From assembly GCF_003369915.1 (NCBI RefSeq), contig NC_046675.1, positions 20,956,001-21,020,000 on the forward strand: DNA of 64,000 nt, given 5' to 3'. The position numbers and the translations under genes were made by a program. This document shows, in pieces, positions 33,601-45,599 of the stretch. The first letter of the stretch is position 1; every line of letters begins with the position of its first letter. The notes beneath the pieces are model-generated. The model ran no database searches and was not told the origin of the DNA. It saw nothing but the letters and a program-made list of their open reading frames with translations. This DNA is from Drosophila miranda. Taxonomy: Eukaryota; Arthropoda; Insecta; Diptera; Drosophilidae.

Positions 33601-36600
33601 TCTGGAAAGGCAGATGGAAAACAGACAACGAAATAAAACGATACTGTGGCTAAACAAAAAAATAGCAGCGAAAGCCATAAACCAACAAAACAACAGCGAA
33701 ACAATGAATGGCCAAACTTTTGGAGAGAGCTGAATGATGGAAGCTGGTTGGAGAAAGTTTACTATGCTAGTTTAAAAATTTAAACAAAAGCCAGACCAGA
33801 CCGAAAAGGAAAATGGGTCTGTTCCCCTGAGAACTGGTATCCAACAACGAAAAATAAACTAACAGAACACAGAACACATAACACAGAGCAAACAGCAAAA
33901 AACTACAACAAGCATCAGCTGCAAAATGGGAAAGTTTCGTGGGAAGGAGGAGGAGGGTCGAAGAGACCAGACCCCATAGAGCGTCCTGTGAAATTGCTTG
34001 CCAGGCACTTTCCCCATCATCTGTGTGCTGGTGGGTGTAATGTAGTTTTCAAAGGCGATTTTATTATTATTTTCCCAAGCATCTGTCTCCCGTATTCACT
34101 TTGGGTTGAGTAAAATTAATGAGCTGACCAGACAAACAGCTGCTTTGTGGTCTCTTTGAAGTGGTCTAGCAGTTGACTTTAAATTAAGTTTAAGTACAGG
34201 ATAATTCTGATTAATTGATTAAATAAAGTGCAAACAAGTTTACGACTTATTAATGGCATCAATGAAGAAATTTCAGGATGGGAAGGGTTAAACGTTACTC
34301 AAAAGTCAACCATATGAAGCACCTTTATATTGAGGCGTGAATGAAAAAAACACAACCCATTTTGCACGTCATTAGTCTTACAGTGCAACATAGTCGGTTT
34401 TCCCATTTCCCATTTCTGTTTCTCTGTTTGCTTTGACACTTTTTCTTTTGTTGACATAACAGAATGGGCAGGATGGGCGGTTGGCAACCGAGGAAAACTT
34501 TAGCCTCACTTTCATGCTTATGTTTGTTCTTCCCCGAGAAATGTGGCGAATTTGCCAAAAAGGCGTTAGATTATACCAACAAATGACACCATGTTCTATG
34601 TCCTGGCAGCAATTCTTCGGCAAACTGTTGAAATTTCCTTTCTGAAATATATTACATTTTCTGCTTCGATTTGTAGTAAATACTAATAAACTTGCAATTT
34701 ATACTAGAAATCCAAGTGCTATGGGGTCTGGGCACATTTTTGTCTATCTCTGAAGAAACAAATAATCCAGCTTCCATCAGATATAATATATATATTATAC
34801 TATTCAACTTAAGATCTCGCCTTATATGGTATACAGTCCCTTGCGATTTAATTAAAAAACCTGCATTGTTTTCCTTTTGTCTTATATGTTCACCAAATGC
34901 CCCAGTAAAGGCTTGGCCGTGGTCCATTTCCCTGATGAAAAGTAACTTTTTTGTGGGTCAAACTGGGGAAAAACAAAGCCCAAGCCAACATCGATTAGCC
35001 CAAGCAACACGTACTCCATTTTTATTGAATTGGACGCCGGAGAGCCAAGTTACAGGGGAGAGAAATGAATGGGGAAGTGAGACAGAAAGCCAGAATGCCA
35101 GAAACGATTACTAAAGCAAACAAAGTAAGAAAAAAGAAAAGGGACGAAGAGAAATCCGAAAAGGCAGAGAGGAAAAAACGAGTATGAGAAAAGAAAAAAG
35201 AAAAGTGAAGCTGAAATGTAAATCGACAGCAATCAAAAGATTATATTTGTGTATCTAACTAGATGATCTTTGATCTCCCCTTGCAGAAAATGAGCTCTCC
35301 CTAATGGGAACAAATGCTTCTTCATAAAGTTAAGGGAAACTTCTTAGCTGTTTGACAAACGGAGTACCATATGCTTTGTCTCTGGGATCCATTCAGACCA
35401 TGTCAAGGTATCATTAATAAAGGCAGTGCAGATGTCTGACAGAGTCCAGCAGTTGACATTCCTCTGCTTGATGTCCGCTCATATATTTATTACAAATCTT
35501 GGCCAGTGTGTGTTGGGTTCTATCAAAGTCTTTGAGTAATGGCTAGAAATTTGCAGACAATAAACTCGAATGTCAAGACTGGGGCCTGGACTCTTACATG
35601 ACCCTACAAGGAAGGGGTTAAAAGACGAAAACCTAAGTTTTATACGAGTGTTGAAGTATATACATGTTTTGCATTTCAAAGTAGCCACAAAATAAAATAC
35701 CTTCAAGTATGTAATTTCCTGAATTTTGTTCTCTTGAATGTAAATTTTGTCTAGAATGGGTTATATTTTTTATCCATTTAGAAATCATCAGGGCATATAA
35801 GGCCACTGTCTTAAAGCAGTATAGGATCGACCAAGAGGTACGACTCTAAAAAAGTCATTTAACAGTGCATGGAATATCATATCAGAAGACCAGAGCCGCC
35901 TGAAAAAGTGACAACATTAACAGAAGGAATATTTTCAGGCCTGAGGAATCTTTATAGCTCAAGTGATTTGCATGTGAAAGCCCCAACGCATGTCCTGAGA
36001 GGAGAGGATATTGCCAGAAGGCAGCAACAGGAGAGGTCTTATAGTGCTAAGCCAGGCCACCACAGGACACAACGAAATCGCTGCAGGACGTCATAAAATA
36101 TGTAAATTACGGAGTAGTCAATGCTAGGAACTTAAGGTACCGCATTCTATGCAAACTGTTCCATCAAACGGGAAACTCGCGTTTGTTGTGTATACACGAC
36201 GTGTGGGAAAGAGCCACACCATGGCAAAAAGGGAAAAGGAAAGGCCATAAATTTTCCGGCCAAGAAAGTCAAAATTATAATTTACTTCCGCAGCATACAA
36301 AAAAATAAAAAAAAAACACCGCATTCCTCAACCACTGATTGTTATTGTTTTTGCGGGTTAGCAAAATTCAAATTTCATTACGAGCAAAAGGAAAACTTGA
36401 ATTGTGTTAAGGGAGGAGGGTGCATAAAGACAATAAAATATACGACAAGAAAATGATATGCATGAGTTTTTCTTTGCCATTTCGAAACAAGTTTACCACT
36501 TCGCCGACGGCATTTGGCAAAAAGTTTTCCTTGGATCTTAGAACCGCTCAGAAAACAGAGACAGATACAAATTTCATTGCGAAACACCCGTATTTCTTTA

Positions 36601-36709
36601 AAAATTTTCATACATATATTTGCCTTTAGCTTTCACTTTATCTAATTATACTTCGAAATATATGCTCCCATTTACAGGAAAATTTTATTGGGCTATAAGC
36701 TTCAGTTCT

Positions 36710-36726
36710 TATTATTATTATTATTA
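36710..36726. repeat. (TTA)n microsatellite
   Basis: Five to six TTA units in copy A. No clear counterpart is seen in copy B. Confidence 0.8.
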
Positions 36727-38381
36727 AAAGATGGAGAAGTGCAAAAATATATGTTTTAAAGACAAGTTTCAACCTGTTGAATTCGCCTGCTTTTCTGTCT
36801 GTCTCTTTTGTCATTGGGAATGTAGAATCGATAGAAATATGCACACAAAAGTTTAAGGGCTCAACACCTACCAAACTCCTCAAACAATTCAATTCGATAC
36901 GAGTGTGTGACAGTTCCGTAAGGATTTCATATTCAATCTGACACCGATCAATGATGTCAATTTTCCACCTGAGCAGCGCAAAGAAGGTGGAAAACATGAA
37001 AATCCAATTGCTGTCGAGAAACAAACTCAAACATTCAGCATGGAAATCCTTTTTAAGATCCTCAACCAATTCCTTGCCAGAGGGAGCGAGTGGCAAAGCT
37101 CTGGCAAATTGTTTTTCAATTTTTTCGGCTGTTCAAATGTTAAAAGGTTTCTTGGTCTAGTCAGTCCATTATCCTTCGAAGGTGACGTTTTTTGTGTGAG
37201 GGGAATAGGACCGGATGGCTGAACAGTTTTTGTGGTTTTCCATTTAGAGTATCAGTTTTTTAATTGTGGCGACCAATAAATAAGGCAGATTGGTTCCAAT
37301 GGAAACGGAGAACACCTGCGGTATAGGGATTTTCCATAGAAAATGCTTTTAAGCATTGTATTTTATGTATTGGCCGCCAGCATAGTAGCTTGAGTTACTT
37401 ATCCTGCATCTGGCACCGTAGATAAGTCAAACGAAAAGATAACTTTCTCAAATTTAAGTCTCCAGTTGGATGACATTGCAGAAACACACACACATACACA
37501 CAGGATGCGGAACATAAATTTCAAAGCATGGCCCATGGAGGATGGCTAACGTACTGACAGAATGACAGACTGACGCAATGACAGTTGCATGGAGCAACAA
37601 ACGATTCATGCATTCCTTCGAGCTGTCTTGACACTGAGAAATGGGTGTCTGGATGTGGGTTGCATGGTACATGAGTCGTCCTTATGTCAGACTCCTTTCT
37701 TCTTCTTCGTGAACAAGCAACATCATCATTATGGATAGAGACAGGCGGCAGCAGCTGGTCCCCAAGCAGGATTCCAGCCATTTCTTGAGCCCTGCCCTCC
37801 TTTATCTCTCTCTGCCCCGAAGCGCATATGTTAAGCTGAAAAAGTGGCAGACACGTTGAAACTATTGTGGAAATCAGCGTGTTTCCGTCTTCGTTCTTTG
37901 GATTCTGTTCTCGATTTTAATGCTGATGAACGCCAAAGGTGTTTCTGGTGCGGCTGTCACCACTTACTTGACATCTATCTGTAGAATTTTTCGAATCTGA
38001 TTCCTGCGGGTCCTGAAGGCGATTGAAAGAGGTAAAACAAAAGAAAAGGTGGTTTGTGGTGGCACCTAGATGTCAGCAATATATCAATTAAATAAGCAAC
38101 ACCTTAAGTATATATAAAGACTACATATTTTTTTTTAATTGCTGGTATGAACATAGAGAGGATTTGCTGTAATTTATGAACATAACCTTATTGATGTAAC
38201 CTTTATTTGAATAAAGTTTACAAATATTCCATCTAACGATATGCAAATAGATCTGAGAGCTTGAATCTATTGACAGCATGACAGCAATTGTATATAATGC
38301 AAATCTGATTCGAAACAAAAACAAGAGCTCTTTCTTTTCGAATGAACTGTGGGAGAGGAGAGAAATGTGCCAAATGTTGTC

Positions 38382-38650
38382 TGGCTGTCATCCCAGTTCA
38401 GCATTTCAGCAAATTGGCTTTATATGACAGCCAAATGTGTATGTAATTATTCCTGTCGACTGCCGAAATGGATGGGGCGGGACCTTGGTCAGTCTTGGTC
38501 GGAAAAGTGCCCCCAACAATTATTATGATGGTGGCTAAGCCTCACACACACGAATACTTTAGGGTCACGCGTGTGTACTAAAAGTGGACTTGGGGTTCGC
38601 TATGCTACGTGACTGTTGGTAATTTTCGCTCACACTGCGTATACGTAATA
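38382..38650. promoter_or_regulatory. conserved module A1: inverted TGACAG sites, 91-bp block and CGTATACG element
   Basis: The module contains TGGCTGTCA (38,382-38,390) and its inverse TGACAGCCA (38,425-38,433). Positions 38,425-38,515 match copy B at 86 of 91 bases without gaps. From 38,562 a further block keeps GGGTCACGCGTGTGTACTAA, and it ends in the palindromic element at 38,631-38,649. TGACAG is the core of TALE homeodomain (Hth, TGIF-type) sites. The function is inferred only from conservation between copies. Confidence 0.5.
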
Positions 38651-39236
38651 TGGTGGCACCTCATACTAAACATGTCCTGATGCACCTCTAACGCACGACA
38701 TTTGCGAGTGGTTCTCCATTCAGGTTCCACATGGGATTTCTGGCGGCTTGTGTTCTCTCTCTGCCTACCGTTTCATCGCGTTTATCCATATTATTATGGC
38801 GTTTATGTGGCTCCCCCCTCAGTTTTTCTGGTAACACAAATGTTGCCAGGTTACAGGTTCTTTTGTTGTTTTCCCTCCGTTTCGGTATTGTTTTATTTTT
38901 GTTTTTTATTACCCTTTTATTGTTATTTCTGGTATATAAGTTCGCTCTATATAACTTTAGCTAACGCTCTGTATAAAACAACAATACTCATTAAAGTTTG
39001 AAATAGAGTTTGGGGTAATATACAAATATTTTATATTTATATATTATATTTGTTACCTCCCCCCACACGGTCTCACTAGCATCAATTTTTTTGGTTAGTT
39101 TGGGTAACTTTTGAGTCTTAGGAAGCCATTGGAAATAATTGAGTGAAGTTGTATAAATTCCATATAATCATCTGTTTGAACATATGGCTGTTATCTTAGC
39201 AAACTATTGAGGTATTTATATAATATTCATTGAGTA

Positions 39237-39253
39237 CACGTGCCGTGCACGTG
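39237..39253. promoter_or_regulatory. two CACGTG E-boxes 11 bp apart
   Basis: CACGTG occurs at 39,237-39,242 and 39,248-39,253, about one helical turn apart. Such sites can bind bHLH dimers (Clk/Cyc, Myc/Max, Mitf types). Copy B does not appear to keep them. Confidence 0.4.
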
Positions 39254-39553
39254 TTTACGCAAATACTCACTGTAATTTTTAATTTATTTTAACTAAATTC
39301 TATAATTGATTAAAACGCTCAAATCTCCGTTGCAGCTGTTTTTCTTATACATTTACGTATTTTCGGATTTTAGAATTCACTTGATTTTGATAGTAATTCA
39401 CATCACAAGGAAGTTAATGGGAATATAAAAAAGATTTGTATTATAGAGGAGCCACTCGACTTCGTTTTACTTTACGATTTTCATTTGAATTTTCCATCAT
39501 AGGTTATTACTCGTATGTTCATTGCGGAGCGGGTCGATTTTTTTTCGTTAAAA

Positions 39554-39582
39554 TATAGCACACGCGAGTAATTGTGGGTGAA
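39554..39582. promoter_or_regulatory. 29-bp block identical in both copies (A)
   Basis: It starts TATAGCACACGCGAGTAATT and is identical at 58,937-58,965. The flanks are poorly conserved. Confidence 0.45.
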
Positions 39583-39947
39583 AGGCCTAAAGCGCCTCGC
39601 TCCTTGGATAGTAAAAAGGTCGGTAAAAATAAAAGGCGCTAGGAGCTCTGCTCTCTGTATGAATGTGTGAATGAATGGTATATATGAATGACTGTGTAAA
39701 GGTGCTTTAACTTAAATTTATGGAACAAGCGAGAGTAAAAGTGCTAGGGAACACAATTTATCTTTTTAGTCTCCGTTCATTTACTTTCGGATTCCTACAA
39801 TTTCAATGCAGTGCCTTTTTTAATTTTATTTTTTTCCGAATAGAATTTTATATTTTGTTCCACATACACGTGTCGCCTTACGCAGCTCTTTACGTAGTTC
39901 AGCCACGTGGCGTATTGTTCTGTTCCGTGCTGTGCCTCTCCGTTGCG

Positions 39948-40115
39948 TTGCTCATGAAAGCCGCATAATGACTGAAGTCTCATCGGGCTGTCGACTGATT
40001 TCAGTTGGGGCAGAGACTATGGCAGAGGCAGCTCTGCTAACTGCGACGCACGCGGTGGGAGTCTGCGCAGGAAAAGCCGTGAAAATGAAAACAAATTTAA
40101 CACGCCAATGGTGCC
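39948..40115. promoter_or_regulatory. most conserved module of copy A
   Basis: Positions 39,948-39,986 are identical over 39 bases to 59,273-59,311, and 40,058-40,115 match 59,372-59,429 at 56 of 58 bases. The module is more GC-rich than its surroundings. The interior frames differ between copies and carry indels, so selection, if real, is on DNA or RNA rather than on a protein. Confidence 0.5.
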
Positions 40116-40199
40116 AGAGGTATGAAACGAAGTCCAAAGTGTTGCTGTTTATACCTGAAAGTAAAGGAAACCCAAGTTTTAGTTTTAATAGTATATACA

Positions 40200-43100
40200 A
40201 TTTATAAATATTAGGGAAATTCAAATTATAAATGCATATTAATGTGGATACTCGTGGCAAAATGACTGTCGATAATCAACTGTTGGTTTCCAAAAATGAT
40301 CTCAATAATTTGTGCAATACGGTCAACTTTTGATTACACTATGGAACTTAATTGAGTGCAGAGTTTTTATTTTTACTTTTCGTGCATTGTTTGGCTTTGA
40401 TTTTTTTCTGTTTCCTCCTATTTTTAACTTTTGCTGTTTACATGGTGGAAAATACATTTGATGTGCTCACTGTACCCGAACAGCTATGTACAAGCTACAA
40501 TCACTTTAAAGTTAAGGAATTCAGAAGAATATGAATTACGCACAATATGCTCATGAAATGATTCTGCATTGTACATAAAAAGACACCTGCTGCCTTCATG
40601 CATTCATTTAAGGCATTCATTAGGTTGTTAACTATTCCACTTCTATTGTGTTGAATTTAGATGATTGATTGCAAAAACCAGACCCCTAAATTCAAGTTAA
40701 CTCTGAAATATAAGAAATCAAAGGCTGCTCACCTCCATTCATTCGCCTTTTTAAGGATTTGTACCTTTTACAGAATTATCCAACTTATTTAACCAGCAAG
40801 CATCAATAGGAAACTCGTGTTTCCACCTCATTGGTTTGTGACTGTTGCTTCTAAGGTGAGAAATCACCATCATTCATCAGTGTCAGATTGAATATAAAAA
40901 CCTTTCTGTTCAACCACACAAAAAATTGTGTTTCCTTGAGACCCTCTCAATAAATAATTTGACAGAAAGGTTGAGATTTCTGATGATTGGATGTACCCCC
41001 GCTATTGTAACTTTTAACTTGTATTGTAAGTAGAATTTAGAGCCGAAGATTAGCTTTTAAATATGCCAAAGGCAGAGCTAGTGAAAAATGCCTTCTGAGA
41101 AAATCTTAAATTATGGCCTATATTGTGCGATGTCCAAATTAGTTACCGCTTTTTAAATCTGAATTTATTTATTCTCTTTTCTTATAGCTTCTGACAGTTT
41201 ATTGCGATGTTCCCAATGCTTTTTTCCCTCGTACAACTAATGCCGCCCTGAATATACCTTTTTCCACATTTCCAGAATCCAGAAAGGAGTCTATTGACAC
41301 CGTACATAGGAATAATTTAATTATATCCCTCTAAGGAATTTTTCAGCTTCGTATATTTATATGCAAGACAGACGGAAAGGATATTTCAGGCATATCCCTT
41401 CCATTATTATCCTCGCCCGCTAAATTATTCAGCAATTATTCCGAATAGTAAACGATATTTTAAATATTAAAATGGTTCGTCGTTATGACGGTGAACTGCG
41501 GCTACAACTATTTGTACTCTGCCAGCTGGCACGAATCCATTTTTCCATTCCTCTTCCATCCATCCATTTCCGCCACAATTACAGCTACATTGTGTGGTGG
41601 CCGTTTGCCAGATGTTGCCACAATCATGAAGCGTAATAAAAGTCCCAGACAGACTGTACTTGGGACCATTCCTGGCATAATGAGACATAACAAAGGTTCT
41701 TTTTGTTTGCTCGAGATACGCCTTATTGGCTGCTAACAGGACAATTGCTGGAGGACATTTTCAAACACTTGGTATGCCAGACAGCCAAAAAGATTCACAA
41801 TCTTAAAGCAAACTGAGAACCAGTTGCGCACTCATCTGGTTTGTATCGATTTCTGAGTGCGGACGATATCGCTAGCTCAAGGGTATCAAAAGTGATTTGC
41901 AATACTTCTTTAATTTTGTATTACTAAATATATCCTTAATAGTAACCCAATCTAATCCAATTTAATTTAAACCAAATGGCGATGGGGCATCGAAGACTCC
42001 CTTAAGATCTATGTCACCTCTTTTTTTAGCTTCAAATTGTTTTAAGAATTCTGTACTGATGAATGTAAACATACATATGAATAAATATTTAATGAATCAA
42101 TGGAATACAATCATCAATTTGAGTTTTAATTATCTACAGTGTTTTGTTTTTTTTTTCATGATTTTAGTGGCTACTGTTTGTTTTTACTTCGCCCACTTCT
42201 GCATTATTCCTTTTTCAGAATTCAGAATAAAAATTTAGTGGGAAGTGTTTTCTAGCAAAAGGAAATAGGGCAGTGACGTGGAAAAACATTGGAATAAACT
42301 GGAAGTGCTTTTATTAATTAAATAACGCACTCTGATTTCTACCAATCATTTATGGATCATAAATAACATTAAATCTAAACATTAACGCTAACCATCTCCC
42401 AAGCATTTTCATTATTAATGGAAAACAAGAAATTAATAAGAAAAACATCTGGCGAAAATGTTATTCCATAACCCCCTAGAACTATTCATGAATGGTACCG
42501 AATGGTCCAGAGCATATGAGGAAAGTTACTCACGAGTATATGCGCCTTATGGGAAATATTCTGCTTTAATTTGTTTTAAGCCACCAGATCATTTCATAAG
42601 GACGAAAGAATAATTGGCTTACTGCCTGCAGACACAGTCAAAAGACTGGAGAAAACGTAAGTGCCACTTAATGAATACGTTAAAGTAAAGTCTTAAAGTT
42701 CTGTTATATTTCTGTATTTTTAAAATAGTCTGGCTTTCGTAAATGAAATGTTCGTCAAATGTGTGTCTCAAATATCCTAGTCAGCAATATGCCATTTCCA
42801 TAGACGTAAAGTTTGGTTTCGTGTGTGCACCGGACAGGCGATGTGACACAGGATGAAGTGACCAGCACAGATTAAAAACAGAATTTTGTTGTTTTTATTT
42901 TAACGATGGCTTATTCAAAATGCCATGGAACACATACCCACACCGGTGGGTTATATAACTGACCAGCAACAGCAGAAGCCGTAACTTGAATAGAAGGCCA
43001 ATCACCAGATCCTGGTTGTTTTCATTAAAACCAGCTTATTCTTCGCTTCCTGTCACGCAGAGTCACAAAAATTAAATGAAAATTCCCTTTGGCAACCGCA

Positions 43101-43250
43101 GTTGAAAATTATAGTTTTATACAATTTATTCATTTGTAGCATTGTCGATGATGTGGTGGAAATATGTCCTCGTTGTCAGAATAAGCCAATAAACAATTTA
43201 AGAGAGATGTGAGATGCTCTGAAGGGGTAACATAATTAGTACCCACTTTT
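40200..43250. other. segment of copy A with no visible counterpart in copy B
   Basis: Copy B passes from the 59.4-kb anchor to the 60.0-kb anchor in about 0.6 kb, while copy A takes about 3.3 kb. I see no terminal repeats or transposon ORFs here, so a deletion in B is as likely as an insertion in A. No gene is seen. Confidence 0.45.
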
Positions 43251-44188
43251 GCCTATTTTTAATTAAACCACATAATACCATAGGTAATATGATAAAGCCT
43301 TGAAAAAGGATTAACATGTGATGAGCCACTCAGCCGCAAAGAATCCAGAGCTCTAATCTCTCCACAACACTTGTCGCATAAGCTTCCGGGAAACGTGTGT
43401 AAAGGATTTCCACGACATTTTAATATTTGTAACATGAAAATGAAGCCAGCAGAAAAGAGGCTACCCGCAGTCTGTCGTCCTTCCGTTGTGTCTATCTCAG
43501 GTGACAAGAGGCAAACTTTGTTTTAACAGCCACACATCTGGCTCAACACGCCCGACAAAAAAGCCACATTAACATTTGGTGTCGGCCTCCTAATCTGGGT
43601 ACTAAACACCTGCTTATGCGCATTATTTTCAAAATTGAAATTTTTAAATCTTAATATTCTGCTGCAGACACTCTTTTTGGACTCTTATCATTGGGAATTA
43701 AATAGCAAAAGTTTTCATTTATGTCTGTGTTCAGTACTACTGTGGGTAAAATTATTGAAACACAAATTAAAATTCAAAGAGGTTAATAAACAATTTTGTT
43801 AGCATCTTTGATGGAATTCAATAATGATTATGGTTAGTAAAACATGTTAAAAAAACTTGAAACTTAAGAATTTTTAGAAGCTCAATATCGAATTCCGCCA
43901 AAAATCCTTCAAAACAGAATATAATTCATTTATTTTCACATGCAACTGTTGAGTTTAAAAATCATTCCGGTCTGATGGAGGAAAATTCATGTACCCCAGA
44001 GTTGCAGAACTTTATGAAAAGCACTCTTTTTATTACCACTGACTGGGGCAATACCCGTATTCCAGCTGACCGAATCCAAAGAGGGAGGACTTTAGTACCA
44101 GAGAAATGCTCCAACAATTATTAAAATGGCTTTTATTACATACATGCAACACACACACATATAGCTGCACACAAAGAAATGGGGGTTG

Positions 44189-44238
44189 AATACGTGACTG
44201 TTGGTAATTTGTCTGTGTGCACACTGCGTATACGTAAT
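44189..44238. promoter_or_regulatory. CGTATACG element, second instance in copy A
   Basis: TACGTGACTGTTGGTAATTT (44,190-44,209) followed by CACACTGCGTATACGTAAT (44,220-44,238). Both halves repeat the element at 38,606-38,649. Confidence 0.5.
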
Positions 44239-45599
44239 GTGGAGCATACAAACGCCAGGAATTTGAAACTGCCTTGGCCTCATGGAGGGTCTCTACCGGG
44301 TTCCCCTTCTGCCACAGTCCCTCCTCTCATTGTCGATTCATATATGCTAATGTTGGCTGCCTTTTGCCTTGTGGTCTTCTTTTATTCTTTATTATGCTTT
44401 TAATTATTTCTTTCTTTCCGTGCTTTTATGCACATTTCATTATTTTCATTAAATACGACAACTATGGTGTCCCTTAGAACGCATTCAGCTGCACGGGAAG
44501 CACGGTTGGAGTTACACACTGCCATGTGTAAATTATAAGCCAGAAATTGTATTCAGAAAGTTTTACAAATTCTTCAATTCATAACCAGAAAGGTGCATCT
44601 TAATACGAGGTATGTGAAGAATATTTCCCACTCGTGTCATGACCACACTTTTATACAAGTTCCACGGTTCTTTTCGAGGCTCGACGTGTGAAATGGGGAA
44701 TTCGAGCTGGTTATTTCCCAGTCATTCAGGACTGGAGTGGAGGACTGGTGTGACATATGTCAGTGCTGATAGGGACACAGACAAATGCCTCCGTCGACGC
44801 GACGGGGAAAAAGCAAGCACGGAATATGTCAAGTGGATGGTGACAATAGAACAAACTACTTTCGCTGCCATCACAATCATCATCATATTTAACACAAGCA
44901 GCCTGCCAGAGGTGTGGAAGGAAATATGAGATATATATTCGAGGCTGCTGCTGCTTTGGCTGTGTGGCGTCGAATGCAGATGATGTCTTTTTCTGAAGAA
45001 AATAAATAATCGCACATTTCTCTATGTCAATCATTCTTCCCGCCTGAGAAAAAGAATCATATGCGGGTTTCTATATATATTATACCATCGTGTTTCTTCT
45101 TTCTTCAAGTGACTTAAGTTTTCCATTCGGGAAATCGAAATAGAGCCTCTAATCTCTTAAAAATACGTATCTTAAGTCTTTTAGAAATAGGTGTATTTTT
45201 TATTTTTGTACCTTGCGACTGTAGCTTTTTTCGTAAGAAGATTAAAGATTAAGCATGAAAACAGATCTGGCAAAAACTTTTGCGTTTATGCTCTTATGCT
45301 CTGGCATAAACATTGTAATCGTCAGTGGGAGTTCCATTACCGATTCGGCAATAAAATGTAATTAGGATGCCAACACACACGCAATTCCAGAGCGACATCG
45401 ACATATTTATGGCCGATGCCTGTTGGAAACATGTTCAAGGAGTACTTCAGAAGGAAGGTTAGCAGTTTTTGACACTAACGACAGAACAAGAGTCTCTGGT
45501 GAAGAAGCAGTTGGGTAACTCTCGCCCTTCCCCCTAGTGCTGTTTGAATAATTGACATATTTTAGTGAGCTTATCGCAATTAAAAACATAGCTAGTGCG

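Noticed and set aside
43259..43507. Minus-strand ORF similar to one at 59,971-60,192
   Set aside because: The similarity is due to the segmental duplication. The two frames shift relative to each other after about 35 residues, which is not expected for a conserved protein.
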